64,000 nucleotides of DNA, from positions 682,001-746,000 of the forward strand of contig CP073749.1 in the NCBI GenBank assembly GCA_024398055.1. The letters are read 5' to 3'. Numbering within the stretch: position 1 is the stretch's first letter; each line of letters starts with the position of its first letter. Made by a program: the position numbers and the translations under genes. A model generated the notes under the pieces. The model was not told the DNA's origin. It saw nothing but the letters and a program-made list of their open reading frames with translations, and ran no database searches. Below are positions 25,537 through 34,710 of this stretch, piece after piece. The DNA comes from a bacterium SCSIO 12741 (lineage in GTDB: Bacteria > Bacteroidota > Bacteroidia > Flavobacteriales_G > Salibacteraceae).

Positions 25537-26465
25537 CCCCCTTCTGAGTCTTCATAAATAGAGGAGACTGAATTCTTTACCAAGAAATGATCCGGTTGAG
25601 CTTTTAGATTTCCGTCCTGATATCGGAAGACACCTTCTCCAAAAACACCTATCCAAACGTCCTGATCAGAATCTTCAAACAGACTCATGGTAGTCAATTG
25701 GGGAAGGGAGGTATATTCCACCGCATTATTCCCTTCAATTTTTACCAGTTTTTTATAATGAGTAAGGTAGTAGGCCTCCTTCGTTTTAACAACAGAAGCT
25801 CCCGCACGTCTATGCCCTCCAATATTGGGCAGCTCCACTTTCCATTGATCCGTAGCGGAGATTATGCTGACGTACTGATGTTTCTTTTCCATGGGAAAAC
25901 TCCCACCGTAGCCATAAATAAAGCCCAGGGAATCGATGGTCGTTATGTGGGTATAGGAGTCATTGGATTGAGGTTCCTTTTTTTCTATTTGGCCGGATGG
26001 GTAGATATGATAGATTTCCCGCTGACGTGTAGAAGACATCCAAATATGTCCTTTCAGGTCTACGTACATCGATCCAATTATCGCTGTTCCTAAAACCTCA
26101 ATGAGCGAATCATTGAAATCAGGTACTACCAAAGTATCTCCTTGTAAGTACGCGATTCCGCCCGAATAAGTGTACATCCAAATTCGCTGATCGTGATCTT
26201 TGTGAAAACCGAAAATCACATCACTGCCCAAACCATCATCTGTGGTAAGAATCTGAAAGTCATAGCCATCATAGCGAATCAATCCGCGATCGGAGGCAAA
26301 CCACATATAGCCTCTTTCATCTTGGATCGATTGATAAATTTCGGAAGAAGGCAGGCCATCTTTAACTTGAAAATGGGAATAGGTTAACTCCTGAGATTGA
26401 ATCCCTTGCCAGGTAAACAAGGCCACAATCCAGGTGATGTAAAAAGTAATCTTTCTCCCTACCAT
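25488..26465 (-). CDS. LytS-type sensor kinase, N-terminal propeller part of a frameshifted gene
   Basis: 325 codons from ATG at 26465, where the signal peptide starts (VGRKITFYITWIVALFTWQGIQSQ). An upstream ATG at 26501 is less likely. The part contains two-component regulator propeller repeats (FQVKDGLPSSEIYQSIQDERGYMWFASDRGLIRYDGYDF, VWIGVFGEGVFRYQDGN). Homology ends at 'SSIYEDSEGG'. The next codons are out of frame and the last about 15 residues are nonsense. Adding one G to the run of five G (minus strand, 25537-25541) restores 'EGGMWFTTLDAG' and fuses it to the downstream frame. Either the gene is inactive or the base is missing from the sequence. Confidence 0.8.
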   Translation of the reverse strand: MVGRKITFYITWIVALFTWQGIQSQELTYSHFQVKDGLPSSEIYQSIQDERGYMWFASDRGLIRYDGYDFQILTTDDGLGSDVIFGFHKDHDQRIWMYTYSGGIAYLQGDTLVVPDFNDSLIEVLGTAIIGSMYVDLKGHIWMSSTRQREIYHIYPSGQIEKKEPQSNDSYTHITTIDSLGFIYGYGGSFPMEKKHQYVSIISATDQWKVELPNIGGHRRAGASVVKTKEAYYLTHYKKLVKIEGNNAVEYTSLPQLTTMSLFEDSDQDVWIGVFGEGVFRYQDGNLKAQPDHFLVKNSVSSIYEDSEGGCGLPPWMPGFFTRAA

Positions 26466-26674
26466 TTCTCTTCCTTCAAGATTAGTTGGTTTCTCCCACA
26501 TAATTAATGACCAAAATCAGTATCGAGTTTGGTTCTATTGGATCTTTTCCCGGGCAAATTCAGGATTTCGCAAGGTGGTTAAAGTGGTCAAGAAAGTCCA
26601 AAGGCTTTAGAAGTTCAGCTTTGATTTTCGGTAAAATATTATCTTCTTTTACTTCAAACTTCAAACTCCTTCTT

Positions 26675-28660
26675 ATGGACTATGAGCTTATAAAAGGATG
26701 GATCCCGATCCGGTCACTCAGGTGGGTCTTATTTGGATTGATTCCCGCCCTCCTATTCTCCATTAACACTAACGCCCAAGGGAAGCTGGAGGAATTGGAA
26801 AAAGAACTTGTCGAACTTACTTCGGATAGTGCACGAATGATCAAAATGAAGGAGTTGGTGAAGCACTACCGTAAACGAAATCCGGATCGGCACAAGGAAC
26901 TCTCGACCGAAGGCCTGGCGCTGGCTGAGCAGAAAAATGACACCTTACTACAGGTCGTTTTTAACCGCGAAATGGGTATGTATTTCAAGTACAAAACACA
27001 GCCCGACTCAGCACTTGCCTACCTGCATAAAGCCTTGGGGCTGGCCTCCAAATTGACGAATCGGTTACCCTACCAGGGTACCTTGATTGAGATTGCCGAT
27101 GTTCAGAAAAAGCGAGGGAATTACGACGAAGCGGCCAAGGCGTATTTTGAAACGATTAAGTACTTTGAAGAAAACAAAATGTCTGATGGACTGGTGTCCT
27201 GTTACCTCGGGCTGGCGAGCATTTACGAGATTCAAAAAGATTACCAAAACGCACTTGATGTAACGCGAAAATGCCTAAAATCCTGTGGGCAACTTGGCAA
27301 ACGGGAAATTCCGTGTAACAGCGTAGTTTATACCAACCTTACCGCTTTCTTCACGGCCCTCAACCAACCCGATAGTGCGCTTTTTTATGGATTGAAAGCC
27401 CGAGACATGAAGGAGCGTATGGGCGACCAAGTAGGATTACTCTATATCTACCATAACCTTTACCGAATTTATGCCGATCGAGAGGATATCGACCAAGCTC
27501 AGTTCTACCTGAATCAAGAAATCACAATCGCCCGATCGATTAACAACACCGAGGGAATGATTCGTGCCTACCACGGCCTTGGAGAAGTGTTTCTTGCCCG
27601 GTCCCAATTTGACAGCGCCCGGATCGCCCTGGATTCAGCGGCGGCTTGGGTTTCAGCAACAGGTAATCCATTTCAACAAAAAGACAACCTAAGGCACTTG
27701 GCCACGCTCTATGAAAAAACGGGTAATCATGAGCAAGCCCTGCTCTACCTCAAGCAGTTTTCTCAAGTAAAAGACAGCCTGTATAACCAAAGCAAACAAG
27801 AAATTATTGGAGAGCTGGAAACCCGCTATGGCACAGAAAAGCTCAAACAAGAAAAACTACTGGAAGCTGAAAAAGCGACCCAAAACAGAAACTTGCTCAT
27901 AGGATCGGTCATCATCTTTTCCCTCCTGCTGATTTTGGCAGGAATCATTGTGTACCAAATCCAACAACGGCGTAAAGTAGAACTGGTTACTGTGCAATTG
28001 CGAGAGACGGAAAACAAACTCAAATTGGAGCGCCAGGTCAACCAAGCCGAACTCACCGCGCTACGAGCCCAGATGAATCCTCACTTTTTGTTTAATGCCT
28101 TTAATTCTATCCAGGAGTTTATTATCCTCAATCAAAAGGAGTTGGCCAGTGACTACCTGGGCCAATTTGCGGATCTCATGCGACTCTATCTGGATCACAG
28201 TCGGGAAAAAACCATCACCCTGGAAGATGAAGTAAAGGCGGCAGAATTATACCTGACTCTGGAGAAGGTGCGATTTGAAGACACCTTAAATTATAGCCTT
28301 ACTGTGGATCCCAACATCGACCCATCGGCTATTCGAATTCCGCCTATGTTGATTCAACCCTACCTGGAAAATGCCATTAAACATGGGCTACTCCACAAAA
28401 AAGAAAACCGGAAGCTCAATCTTTCCTTTACTCAGCAAGGGGAACAACTTAGATGCCTCATTCAAGACAACGGAATAGGACGCAAAGCCGCCGAAGAGAT
28501 TAATCAAAAACGAAACAAAACCCATCGATCATTTGCCACCTCGGCTAACCAAAATCGAATTGATTTGATGAATCAAAGCCGTAAAAAACCGATAACCGTG
28601 AACATCACAGATGGTGAAAATGGAGAAGGCACACAAGTAGAACTAATCATTCCGCTTTAG
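26675..28660 (+). CDS. TPR-containing LytS-type sensor kinase 2
   Basis: 661 aa from ATG at 26675, chosen because a signal peptide follows (LRWVLFGLIPALLFSINTNAQ); the longer frame from 26507 adds unlikely residues. A periplasmic tetratricopeptide region covers about 35-370 (for example 'KRGNYDEAAKAYFETIKYFEEN', 'KTGNHEQALLYLKQF'). One membrane helix (LLIGSVIIFSLLLILAGIIVYQI) and a coiled coil follow. The His_kinase domain has the phosphoacceptor His470 in 'QMNPHFLFNAFNSI'. The HATPase end shows 'LIQPYLENAIKHG' and 'IQDNGIG'. It pairs with the LytTR regulator at 28799 and is transcribed divergently from kinase 1. A putative operator (site D) begins at its stop codon. Confidence 0.9.
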   Translation: MDYELIKGWIPIRSLRWVLFGLIPALLFSINTNAQGKLEELEKELVELTSDSARMIKMKELVKHYRKRNPDRHKELSTEGLALAEQKNDTLLQVVFNREMGMYFKYKTQPDSALAYLHKALGLASKLTNRLPYQGTLIEIADVQKKRGNYDEAAKAYFETIKYFEENKMSDGLVSCYLGLASIYEIQKDYQNALDVTRKCLKSCGQLGKREIPCNSVVYTNLTAFFTALNQPDSALFYGLKARDMKERMGDQVGLLYIYHNLYRIYADREDIDQAQFYLNQEITIARSINNTEGMIRAYHGLGEVFLARSQFDSARIALDSAAAWVSATGNPFQQKDNLRHLATLYEKTGNHEQALLYLKQFSQVKDSLYNQSKQEIIGELETRYGTEKLKQEKLLEAEKATQNRNLLIGSVIIFSLLLILAGIIVYQIQQRRKVELVTVQLRETENKLKLERQVNQAELTALRAQMNPHFLFNAFNSIQEFIILNQKELASDYLGQFADLMRLYLDHSREKTITLEDEVKAAELYLTLEKVRFEDTLNYSLTVDPNIDPSAIRIPPMLIQPYLENAIKHGLLHKKENRKLNLSFTQQGEQLRCLIQDNGIGRKAAEEINQKRNKTHRSFATSANQNRIDLMNQSRKKPITVNITDGENGEGTQVELIIPL

Positions 28661-28686
28661 CAATCAAAAAGCTACTTTCAGCAATA
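28657..28686 (+). promoter_or_regulatory. putative LytTR operator, site D
   Basis: TTAGCAATC (28657-28665) and TCAGCAATA (28678-28686) are direct repeats with an exact 21-bp period, about 115 bp before the regulator 2 ATG. Site E upstream of the next gene has the same two words with one change (AGCAGT). The TAG stop of the kinase gene is inside the first repeat. Confidence 0.6.
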
Positions 28687-28798
28687 CAATTCTTAATCTT
28701 GTTTGAGCAAGGACTTACTTAGTCAGAATAAATAAGGATAAAATGCACGCTATTACTCACCCGGCCTCTTTCGGTACTTATCGGAACTTACTCACATC

Positions 28799-29548
28799 AT
28801 GAAAGCCCTCATCATAGACGACGAAAAAAAAGCCCGCAGTTTACTTAGCACCATTTTGGGAGAATACTGCCCTGAAATCGAAGAACTCAAAGAGGCCGAA
28901 GATTTACCTGGAGGAATCAAACTCATCAATACGTTTCACCCAGATGTGGTTTTTCTGGATATAGAAATGCCGGCCTATTCGGGGACTCAAATCCTGGACT
29001 TTTTCGAGCCGGAAGACATCAACTTTCACATCGTGTTTACCACGGCCTACAGTGAGCATGCGGTCAAAGCCTTTCAAATGAATGCGGTGGATTACCTGCT
29101 TAAACCACTTCGGCCTAATCAGGTAAAGGAGGCCGTGGCCAAGGTGAAGGACGTCCTCAAAAAAGAAGGGGTATCCCGCCAGATTGAAGAGTTGAAGTCC
29201 GCTTTTGAGGCCACCCGTTTTTCCAAGATTGGCCTCCCAATTTCTGACGGGGTATTGTTTGTGGAATTTGAGAATATCATCTGCATGGAGGCCGATGGAA
29301 TGTACACCCGGGTCTTCACCACCAACTCCGGCGGTCAAATGGTGAGTAAACCTTTGAAATACTTCGTTGATCTCCTCGAAAACGAACCCTATTTCTACCG
29401 TACACACCGCTCCTATTTGATCAATATTCGCCACATCAAACAGTATGTACGACGCGATGGCAATTACATCGTGATGGATAACGACCACATGGTTTCGATT
29501 TCCAAGGAGAAAAAGGACGAGTTTCTGGAGATCGTCAATTTGCTTTAG
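28799..29548 (+). CDS. LytTR-family response regulator 2
   Basis: 249 aa. The receiver domain has Asp7-Asp8, phosphoacceptor Asp54 in 'VFLDIEMPAYSG' and Lys in 'YLLKPLRP'. The LytTR domain (about 145-245) shows 'FVEFENIICMEADGMYTRVFT' and 'YFYRTHRSYLINIRHIKQYVRRDGN'. It is the partner of the TPR kinase directly upstream. Two tandem 10-bp words, TCGGTACTTA and TCGGAACTTA (28771-28790), end 8 bp before the ATG. Sites D and E, with identical geometry, flank this gene. This suggests that it regulates itself and the T9SS gene at 29638. Confidence 0.9.
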   Translation: MKALIIDDEKKARSLLSTILGEYCPEIEELKEAEDLPGGIKLINTFHPDVVFLDIEMPAYSGTQILDFFEPEDINFHIVFTTAYSEHAVKAFQMNAVDYLLKPLRPNQVKEAVAKVKDVLKKEGVSRQIEELKSAFEATRFSKIGLPISDGVLFVEFENIICMEADGMYTRVFTTNSGGQMVSKPLKYFVDLLENEPYFYRTHRSYLINIRHIKQYVRRDGNYIVMDNDHMVSISKEKKDEFLEIVNLL

Positions 29549-29574
29549 CAGTCCAAACCGCCGATTCAGCAGTT
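29545..29574 (+). promoter_or_regulatory. putative LytTR operator, site E
   Basis: TTAGCAGTC (29545-29553) and TCAGCAGTT (29566-29574) have an exact 21-bp period and the same words as site D. The site lies 64 bp before the T9SS gene at 29638 and begins in the stop codon of regulator 2. Confidence 0.6.
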
Positions 29575-29637
29575 TGACTCAATTCACCTTCTGGTTTCTA
29601 GCGAATCTTGAGTTTGAATTTAAAAACTCTCTGAGCT

Positions 29638-31821
29638 ATGAAACGATTATTACTTGCTATGGGACTCCTGATTTGTACCTCAGGGTACCTACAGGCCCAA
29701 CTTTTTGTAGATGCCTCGGCTACGGGAAACAACGACGGTAGTTCCTGGCAAAACGCCTTTACAAACCTCGATACGGCCTTGGCCAATTACGATGTAGTTT
29801 TTCACAACGAAATCTGGATAGCTGCCGGAACCTATAAACCTGGAGACGGGCAAAACCGCAACTCCTCCTTCAACGTGAACGCTCCCATGTATGGTGGATT
29901 TGCGGGAACGGAGACCAACAAAAACCAGCGAGACCTGAAAGCCAATCCAACCATTTTGAGCGGAGATTTAAGCGGAAACGACAATCATGCTTCAACCCAT
30001 CCCAATACCCAGGATCGATCAGATAACTCCTATACGGTAGTTAAACTGGTAGGTGGCGGCCTCTACAGCCTGATCATTGAAGGAGGAAATGCCAATGCCT
30101 CCGGTGGCTCACACATGAGTACTAATGGCGGCGCTGTATACGCTGAAGGAAGTGGACCATATACCATTTCTGAGTGCGTTTTCCGTTACAATTCTGGGGC
30201 AAACAACGCAGTCGTTGCCTATTTTCGACGGACAGGAAGTAACGGTTGGATATACATCGATCGTTGCGAGTTTCATGACAATGGCGTGGTCAATTCCCTT
30301 TTTGGTACTCTCGCCACAGCGCTCACTCATACAACAACCGTTGGACTTACCAACAACCTCTTTCACAACAACCATGTGCTGGGTGGATCTTCTGCCGCTC
30401 TAATTGATGCGACCAGTTATGCCTATAGCCTTTCGAAGGCCCAGTCTGATAAAGACTTTTACTTCTATCAAAACAGTTTTGTAAACAACAAACTGCCCGC
30501 TAATTCAACGGTTATTCGTTATGCCCGCGGTGCTGATGCCAGCTGGAGTAATTACGCCGAGGTTGAGCTGGAGGTAGTCGGAAACATTTTCTGGAACAAC
30601 CAAGCTGGACCAATCAAGTTTTACAGCACCATGTCGAAGGCAAACGACGTGAAATCCCTTCAGTTCTACAACAACTTGATCGAGGGGCAAGACACCATCA
30701 AAACAACTGATTTAAGAGCAGATTTTGGCTATTCAGCGGGAAGTACCTACAACCTCTACCCCACCTTTACCGATACCGCCAAAAAAGATTTCCAAATTAC
30801 ATCCTGCGGTTCACCAACCAACGACCGGCAGAATTACGCTCCTCAGCACGTGTTGACCTACCTGGCCAAAGATTTTTACGGGAATGTTCGACCTAAGGGA
30901 ATCACCTATGATGTGGGTCACAGTGAAATTCAAGGCGAACTAACCGGGCTCACTATGACACAAAAGGGAAGCTCCCTAGAAGTTTCTGCTGGATACGCAT
31001 CCTACCTGTGGTATGACCTCAACTCCAATCCGCCGCAACCAATACCTGGAGCAACGGGTAATACCTATTCTCCATCTGCCGATGGAACCTATGCTGTTCT
31101 GATAAAAGACAATGCCGGTTGCGGTGGCCTGGTTCAAGGAGATTTCTGTGGATCCGTTACCATTACCATCACGGCACAAGGAGACAGTCTGGTAGCAACC
31201 GGTGCCGGTGCCTACCAATGGTACCTGGACGATAAGATAATTAACGGGGCAAGCTCAAGCAGCTACACACCGACTCAAAACGGGACTTACAAAGTAGCTT
31301 CCTGGGATCCGAATAATCCTCAGGCGTGTACAGCTTACAAGACCTTTGATTGGTGCGGTAGCTGGCCCACCCTTGCAATCAACGGAAACGAGGATAGTCT
31401 GTATGCTCCAAGCGGCTACAGCGGCTACCAATGGCATTTAAACGGCTCAGCCATCAGCGGAGCTACCGACAGTCTTTATGTGGCAACTGAAACCGGTAAT
31501 TACAGCGTTACCCTTTCCGATACCCTGGGCTGTTCTAAAACTACTCCAGATTACTATTTCAAAGTCAATGGTATGTTCTCCGCTGTTGAATCAGAATCAT
31601 CCCTTCGGGTTTACCCTAACCCCACAACGGGAATGCTTCGAATTGAATCCAATGGAAACGATATTGAGCAATTGGAAGTGGTTAGCATTACCGGTGAACA
31701 GATCTTAAAGGTTCAACCTCAAACCACCTTACTTGATTTAAGTGAGTTCCCAGCTGGCCTCTATTTTCTAATGATATCCCACCAAAATCACAGGACGGCG
31801 GTTAGAATCGTGAAGGAATGA
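29638..31821 (+). CDS. T9SS-secreted right-handed beta-helix protein
   Basis: 727 aa. A signal peptide (RLLLAMGLLICTSGYLQAQ) precedes 'FVDASATGNNDGSSWQNAFTNLDTAL', the usual start of right-handed parallel beta-helix (pectate-lyase-like, choice-of-anchor) proteins. 'GGFAGTETNKNQRDLKANPTILSGDLSGND' and 'YTVVKLVGGGLYSLIIEGGNA' follow. After about residue 430 there are three Ig-like or PKD-like units with 'YLWYDLNSNPPQPIPGATGNTYSPSADGTYAV'. The end is a T9SS sorting domain (LRVYPNPTTGMLRIES...GLYFLMISHQNHRTAVRIVKE). Its ligand, probably a polysaccharide or surface, is unknown. It follows regulator 2 with operator-like site E in the gap, so it is the likely target of that system. Confidence 0.8.
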   Translation: MKRLLLAMGLLICTSGYLQAQLFVDASATGNNDGSSWQNAFTNLDTALANYDVVFHNEIWIAAGTYKPGDGQNRNSSFNVNAPMYGGFAGTETNKNQRDLKANPTILSGDLSGNDNHASTHPNTQDRSDNSYTVVKLVGGGLYSLIIEGGNANASGGSHMSTNGGAVYAEGSGPYTISECVFRYNSGANNAVVAYFRRTGSNGWIYIDRCEFHDNGVVNSLFGTLATALTHTTTVGLTNNLFHNNHVLGGSSAALIDATSYAYSLSKAQSDKDFYFYQNSFVNNKLPANSTVIRYARGADASWSNYAEVELEVVGNIFWNNQAGPIKFYSTMSKANDVKSLQFYNNLIEGQDTIKTTDLRADFGYSAGSTYNLYPTFTDTAKKDFQITSCGSPTNDRQNYAPQHVLTYLAKDFYGNVRPKGITYDVGHSEIQGELTGLTMTQKGSSLEVSAGYASYLWYDLNSNPPQPIPGATGNTYSPSADGTYAVLIKDNAGCGGLVQGDFCGSVTITITAQGDSLVATGAGAYQWYLDDKIINGASSSSYTPTQNGTYKVASWDPNNPQACTAYKTFDWCGSWPTLAINGNEDSLYAPSGYSGYQWHLNGSAISGATDSLYVATETGNYSVTLSDTLGCSKTTPDYYFKVNGMFSAVESESSLRVYPNPTTGMLRIESNGNDIEQLEVVSITGEQILKVQPQTTLLDLSEFPAGLYFLMISHQNHRTAVRIVKE

Positions 31822-31846
31822 TAGCGCCCTCATACCGTCCTTTTGA

Positions 31847-31877
31847 AGCCAGGTCTCTTTTGATCTGGCTTTTTTTT
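31847..31877 (+). terminator. intrinsic terminator of the 29638 gene
   Basis: AGCCAGGTC pairs with GATCTGGCT (one mismatch, 6-nt loop) and is followed by eight T on the plus strand, 26 bp after the stop codon. Confidence 0.75.
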
Positions 31878-31880
31878 GCT

Positions 31881-31910
31881 CAAAAAAAAGGGCCCGCCTA
31901 TGGCGAGCCC
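31881..31910 (-). terminator. intrinsic terminator of the 31934 gene
   Basis: On the minus strand GGGCTCGCC pairs with GGCGGGCCC (one G-T wobble) around a 3-nt loop, followed by eight T. Confidence 0.75.
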
Positions 31911-31933
31911 TCTCTCCTACTTGACAAGGTTGG

Positions 31934-33001
31934 TTATCGGTTAAATGCGGCCCAGCGGTCGTTCACCACTTCTTCCGCATCGAGCAAGGCCAGTACTTCA
32001 TCGGCAATGTCCTCGCTTAGTTCAAGGTGGGTTGTAAACCCTACGCAGGAGGCGTTGATCTCTCCAAGTACGTATTTATCGGTTCCGGATTCTTTATCGG
32101 TATCCAGAATAAAGTCTGCTGTCCAAATCAGAGGCAGATCGTAGTTACCCAATCGTTGTTGGATGGTTTTGAGGGAACCTTTGATGGATTTTACCAAATC
32201 TGGCCATTGCTCCGGCTGATCGTAGCGGTACTTGGCCCCGGAAAACAAGGTAGCGGAAAAAGCATCCTTGGTATCCGCTGGTTTTTTGTGGACGATATTC
32301 ACCACATTGTCACGAAGCATCAGTACGCGAATCTCGCCTTCTTTAATGCGCTCCAAAAAGGGCATATCAAGCAGCATTCCATTCGTTCCTTCGAGGTAGC
32401 GAATGCAATACTCTAAAAACTCTTGCAGTGATTTTTCTTCGGTGTGGTTGTCTCGAGCTTCGGTTAGCTTCAATTTGGCGTCTAATGGGATGGTTCCGTT
32501 ATATTGATCGCGGTCCAATACTTCAACTCGCCAGATTCCTTCTCCGGTAGATCCGCGATTCTGTTTTAGCACACGAACGCCGTTGCTCAAGCTCTTTGGA
32601 AATTTCTCTTTGAGCGTATCGAAATCGTAGTAGGTAAAAACGTCATCAGGCACAATATCGGTCCCCTTCATTTTTTCTACCGAGTTCTTAGCTCCATAGG
32701 CCGTCATGGCATCTGGATGAGGCAATCCTTCTACCCCATGTCCTACCAATTCGCGAAGCATTTGGAAGTACCCCACCTCATCGGGCAAATTTCCTGGATT
32801 TACACGACTGATGTAGGCATCGGCCTTCTCAATGGTGTGGCGATAGATCTCTCCACGGTCTTCATCCCGGTAGAAAATAATCTCTGCGCTCCACCCTCTT
32901 CTTTTGAGCGAATCAATAATCGGCCTTGAGTCATTTCTGTAGCCGTACTTTCCCTTATCCGAGCCACCTCGTGCCTCGAATATTACAACGTGTTTTTTCA
33001 T
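31934..33001 (-). CDS. Cj0069-family ATP-grasp-like protein
   Basis: 355 aa, cytoplasmic. It begins 'KKHVVIFEARGGSDKGKYGYRND', which I recognise as the Cj0069 family. Inside is an ATP-grasp-like core: 'VRVLKQNRGSTGEGIWRVEV' (nucleotide-binding Lys and Gly-rich loop), 'FLERIKEGEIRVLML' and 'YVLGEINASCVGF' (metal-binding Glu and Asn). ATP-grasp enzymes join a carboxylate to an amine or thiol through an acyl-phosphate. The substrate of this family is unknown to me. The gene stands alone with its own terminator. A TTTG-rich AT stretch is upstream but no clear promoter. Confidence 0.7.
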   Translation of the reverse strand: MKKHVVIFEARGGSDKGKYGYRNDSRPIIDSLKRRGWSAEIIFYRDEDRGEIYRHTIEKADAYISRVNPGNLPDEVGYFQMLRELVGHGVEGLPHPDAMTAYGAKNSVEKMKGTDIVPDDVFTYYDFDTLKEKFPKSLSNGVRVLKQNRGSTGEGIWRVEVLDRDQYNGTIPLDAKLKLTEARDNHTEEKSLQEFLEYCIRYLEGTNGMLLDMPFLERIKEGEIRVLMLRDNVVNIVHKKPADTKDAFSATLFSGAKYRYDQPEQWPDLVKSIKGSLKTIQQRLGNYDLPLIWTADFILDTDKESGTDKYVLGEINASCVGFTTHLELSEDIADEVLALLDAEEVVNDRWAAFNR

Positions 33002-33168
33002 GAATGGATCATTTTATTACCTTAAAATTAGAGCTGAAAAACCGACTAAAAACTGACCGTTTATTCAGCAAAAAATGATCTTCATCAGCTTCTGATATGC
33101 CTTAAGTAGGACTTGTTAAAATTTATAAAATCGGTGAATTGTGTTAGTCCGGTCGAAAAACCGTATCT

Positions 33169-33176
33169 TACATTTG
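33169..33176 (+). promoter_or_regulatory. Bacteroidota -7 promoter element TACATTTG
   Basis: TACATTTG matches TAnnTTTG, 36 bp before ATG 33213. It lies inside the longer frame that could start at 33141, so it decides for the 33213 start. No good -33 element is seen. Confidence 0.5.
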
Positions 33177-33212
33177 CAACCAGTTCAAGGGCAGGAATTT
33201 AACAGACTTAAC

Positions 33213-34049
33213 ATGACAGGTTTGACAAATGCATCTTTGAACGGAAGGGGACCCGGTAAATTCTACCGTCTGGCAGCCTCTCTCACGTTTCTCATCATTT
33301 TTTTGGTTTCATGTATCGAATATCATCCGTACGAAGCCTCTCCCGACGAAACAAATCTCACAAAAATTAATCTCGACAGGCTACTCGCCAATCCCGATTC
33401 GGATACATTGCGTTTTGCACTCATTGGAGATACACAGCGCTTTTACGACGAAACGGATGACTTCGTAGACGTGATCAATGGCTACCCAGAATTGGACATG
33501 GTCATCGTATCAGGCGACCTTTCTGACTTTGGTATAGAATACGAGTTTGAATTGATGCATGATCTCTTTGCGGAATTGAGCATGCCCTACTTAACCGTTA
33601 TTGGAAACCACGATCTGGTATACAATGGAAAAACGGTTTATGAAGAGATGTATGGAGCGCTTGACTACAGTTTCACCTTCAAGGGAAACAAGTTCATCAT
33701 GATCAATACCAATAGCCGGGAGTTCGGTTTTAATGGACGGGTGCCCAATATTTCCTGGCTGCGCAAAGAACTAAGTGAAATGAAGGATGAGGAGCAGGCT
33801 ATTATCGTTTCTCACGTTCCGCCCGACGCTCCGGACTTTGATCCCGATCTGGTAGAACCGTATTTGCACACCCTCGATTCGAGCAAGAAAGTACTGGTTA
33901 CCCTCAACGGACACCTGCACGGCTTTCGGGAAGGAAAGTTCCCTGATTCACAAGTGCGCTACATCAACAGCTACTCCACCGAAAAAAGAAGTTTTGTAAT
34001 CGTAAAAATCTGGGACAGAGGTTATGACTATCAACAAATTCCTTATTAA
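33213..34049 (+). CDS. metallophosphoesterase lipoprotein
   Basis: 278 aa from ATG 33213. A signal with lipobox LVSC (SLTFLIIFLVSC) implies lipid anchoring on the periplasmic side of the envelope. All metallophosphoesterase motifs are present in order: GDTQ (for the usual GD.H), GDLSD, GNHD, SHVPP and GHLHG, which bind two metal ions. The fold hydrolyses phosphate mono- or diesters. Related secreted calcineurin-like proteins act on nucleotides or phospholipids, but the substrate here is not known. Its 3' end overlaps the next gene by 26 bp, pointing to an operon with the barrel protein. Confidence 0.85.
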   Translation: MTGLTNASLNGRGPGKFYRLAASLTFLIIFLVSCIEYHPYEASPDETNLTKINLDRLLANPDSDTLRFALIGDTQRFYDETDDFVDVINGYPELDMVIVSGDLSDFGIEYEFELMHDLFAELSMPYLTVIGNHDLVYNGKTVYEEMYGALDYSFTFKGNKFIMINTNSREFGFNGRVPNISWLRKELSEMKDEEQAIIVSHVPPDAPDFDPDLVEPYLHTLDSSKKVLVTLNGHLHGFREGKFPDSQVRYINSYSTEKRSFVIVKIWDRGYDYQQIPY

Positions 34050-34656
34050 GGCACTATCGGCCTTCCTTCTGGTCCTAATGACGGCCTTTTCCATGGAAGT
34101 GAAAGGTCAGGAAGAGACAGCAAAAAAGGAAAAGAAACCGATTCGCATTGTGGATAAAGCAGTCCTCCAATATGCCGGAGGGATTGGCTTTTTCAGTGCA
34201 GGAGTTGGGCGAACTTTCTTTAAAAAGCAAAATGGTGAACTCGATCTACTGGTCGGCTATTTACCGGAATACCTGGGTAACGTAGACATTTGGTCGGTGA
34301 CTTTGAAGTACTCCCACTATTCTCGTAAATGGGCATTTAAAAAGGATGATCTTAAATTGTATCCTTTGGGAATTGGGATGTGGGTGAATCAACCTTTCGG
34401 GAATCAATACACCAAATACAGTGATCGTGATCAATATCCTAAAGGCTATTACTGGTTCAACAATTTACCTCGCATGGGTTGGTTCTGGACGGGTCAATTG
34501 ACCTACGAAATGAAAAATGACCACCTATTCACCTTATACAGCGAATTAGGGACTTATGATCTGTTGCTCTTCAGCTGGTCAGGCAACCGGGAAACCATTC
34601 CGAGACATACCCTCTTTAACGTCAGTTTTGGACTGAAATACCAGTTCATGAAGTAG
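34024..34656 (+). CDS. predicted outer-membrane or periplasmic protein of unknown function
   Basis: 210 aa. A signal peptide is present (INKFLIKALSAFLLVLMTAFSMEVKGQ). The mature part has amphipathic strands (VLQYAGGIGFFSAGVGRTFFKK, LDLLVGYLPEYLG, IWSVTLKYSHYSRKW, HTLFNVSFGLKYQFMK) ending in an aromatic residue, as in small outer-membrane beta-barrels. The start at 34024 lies within the phosphoesterase gene (26-bp overlap), so the two are probably translated from one message and may form a functional pair. No family name is assigned. Confidence 0.6.
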   Translation: MTINKFLIKALSAFLLVLMTAFSMEVKGQEETAKKEKKPIRIVDKAVLQYAGGIGFFSAGVGRTFFKKQNGELDLLVGYLPEYLGNVDIWSVTLKYSHYSRKWAFKKDDLKLYPLGIGMWVNQPFGNQYTKYSDRDQYPKGYYWFNNLPRMGWFWTGQLTYEMKNDHLFTLYSELGTYDLLLFSWSGNRETIPRHTLFNVSFGLKYQFMK

Positions 34657-34710
34657 AAAGGTGGCTTTGCCAGGTTCGAGTTTTGAGGGCGAGTGCGGAT
34701 TCCTGTTCGT

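Noticed and set aside
28904-29488. 194-codon minus-strand frame
   Set aside because: It lies antisense within the LytTR regulator 2 gene, whose domain motifs are complete; the antisense frame resembles nothing.
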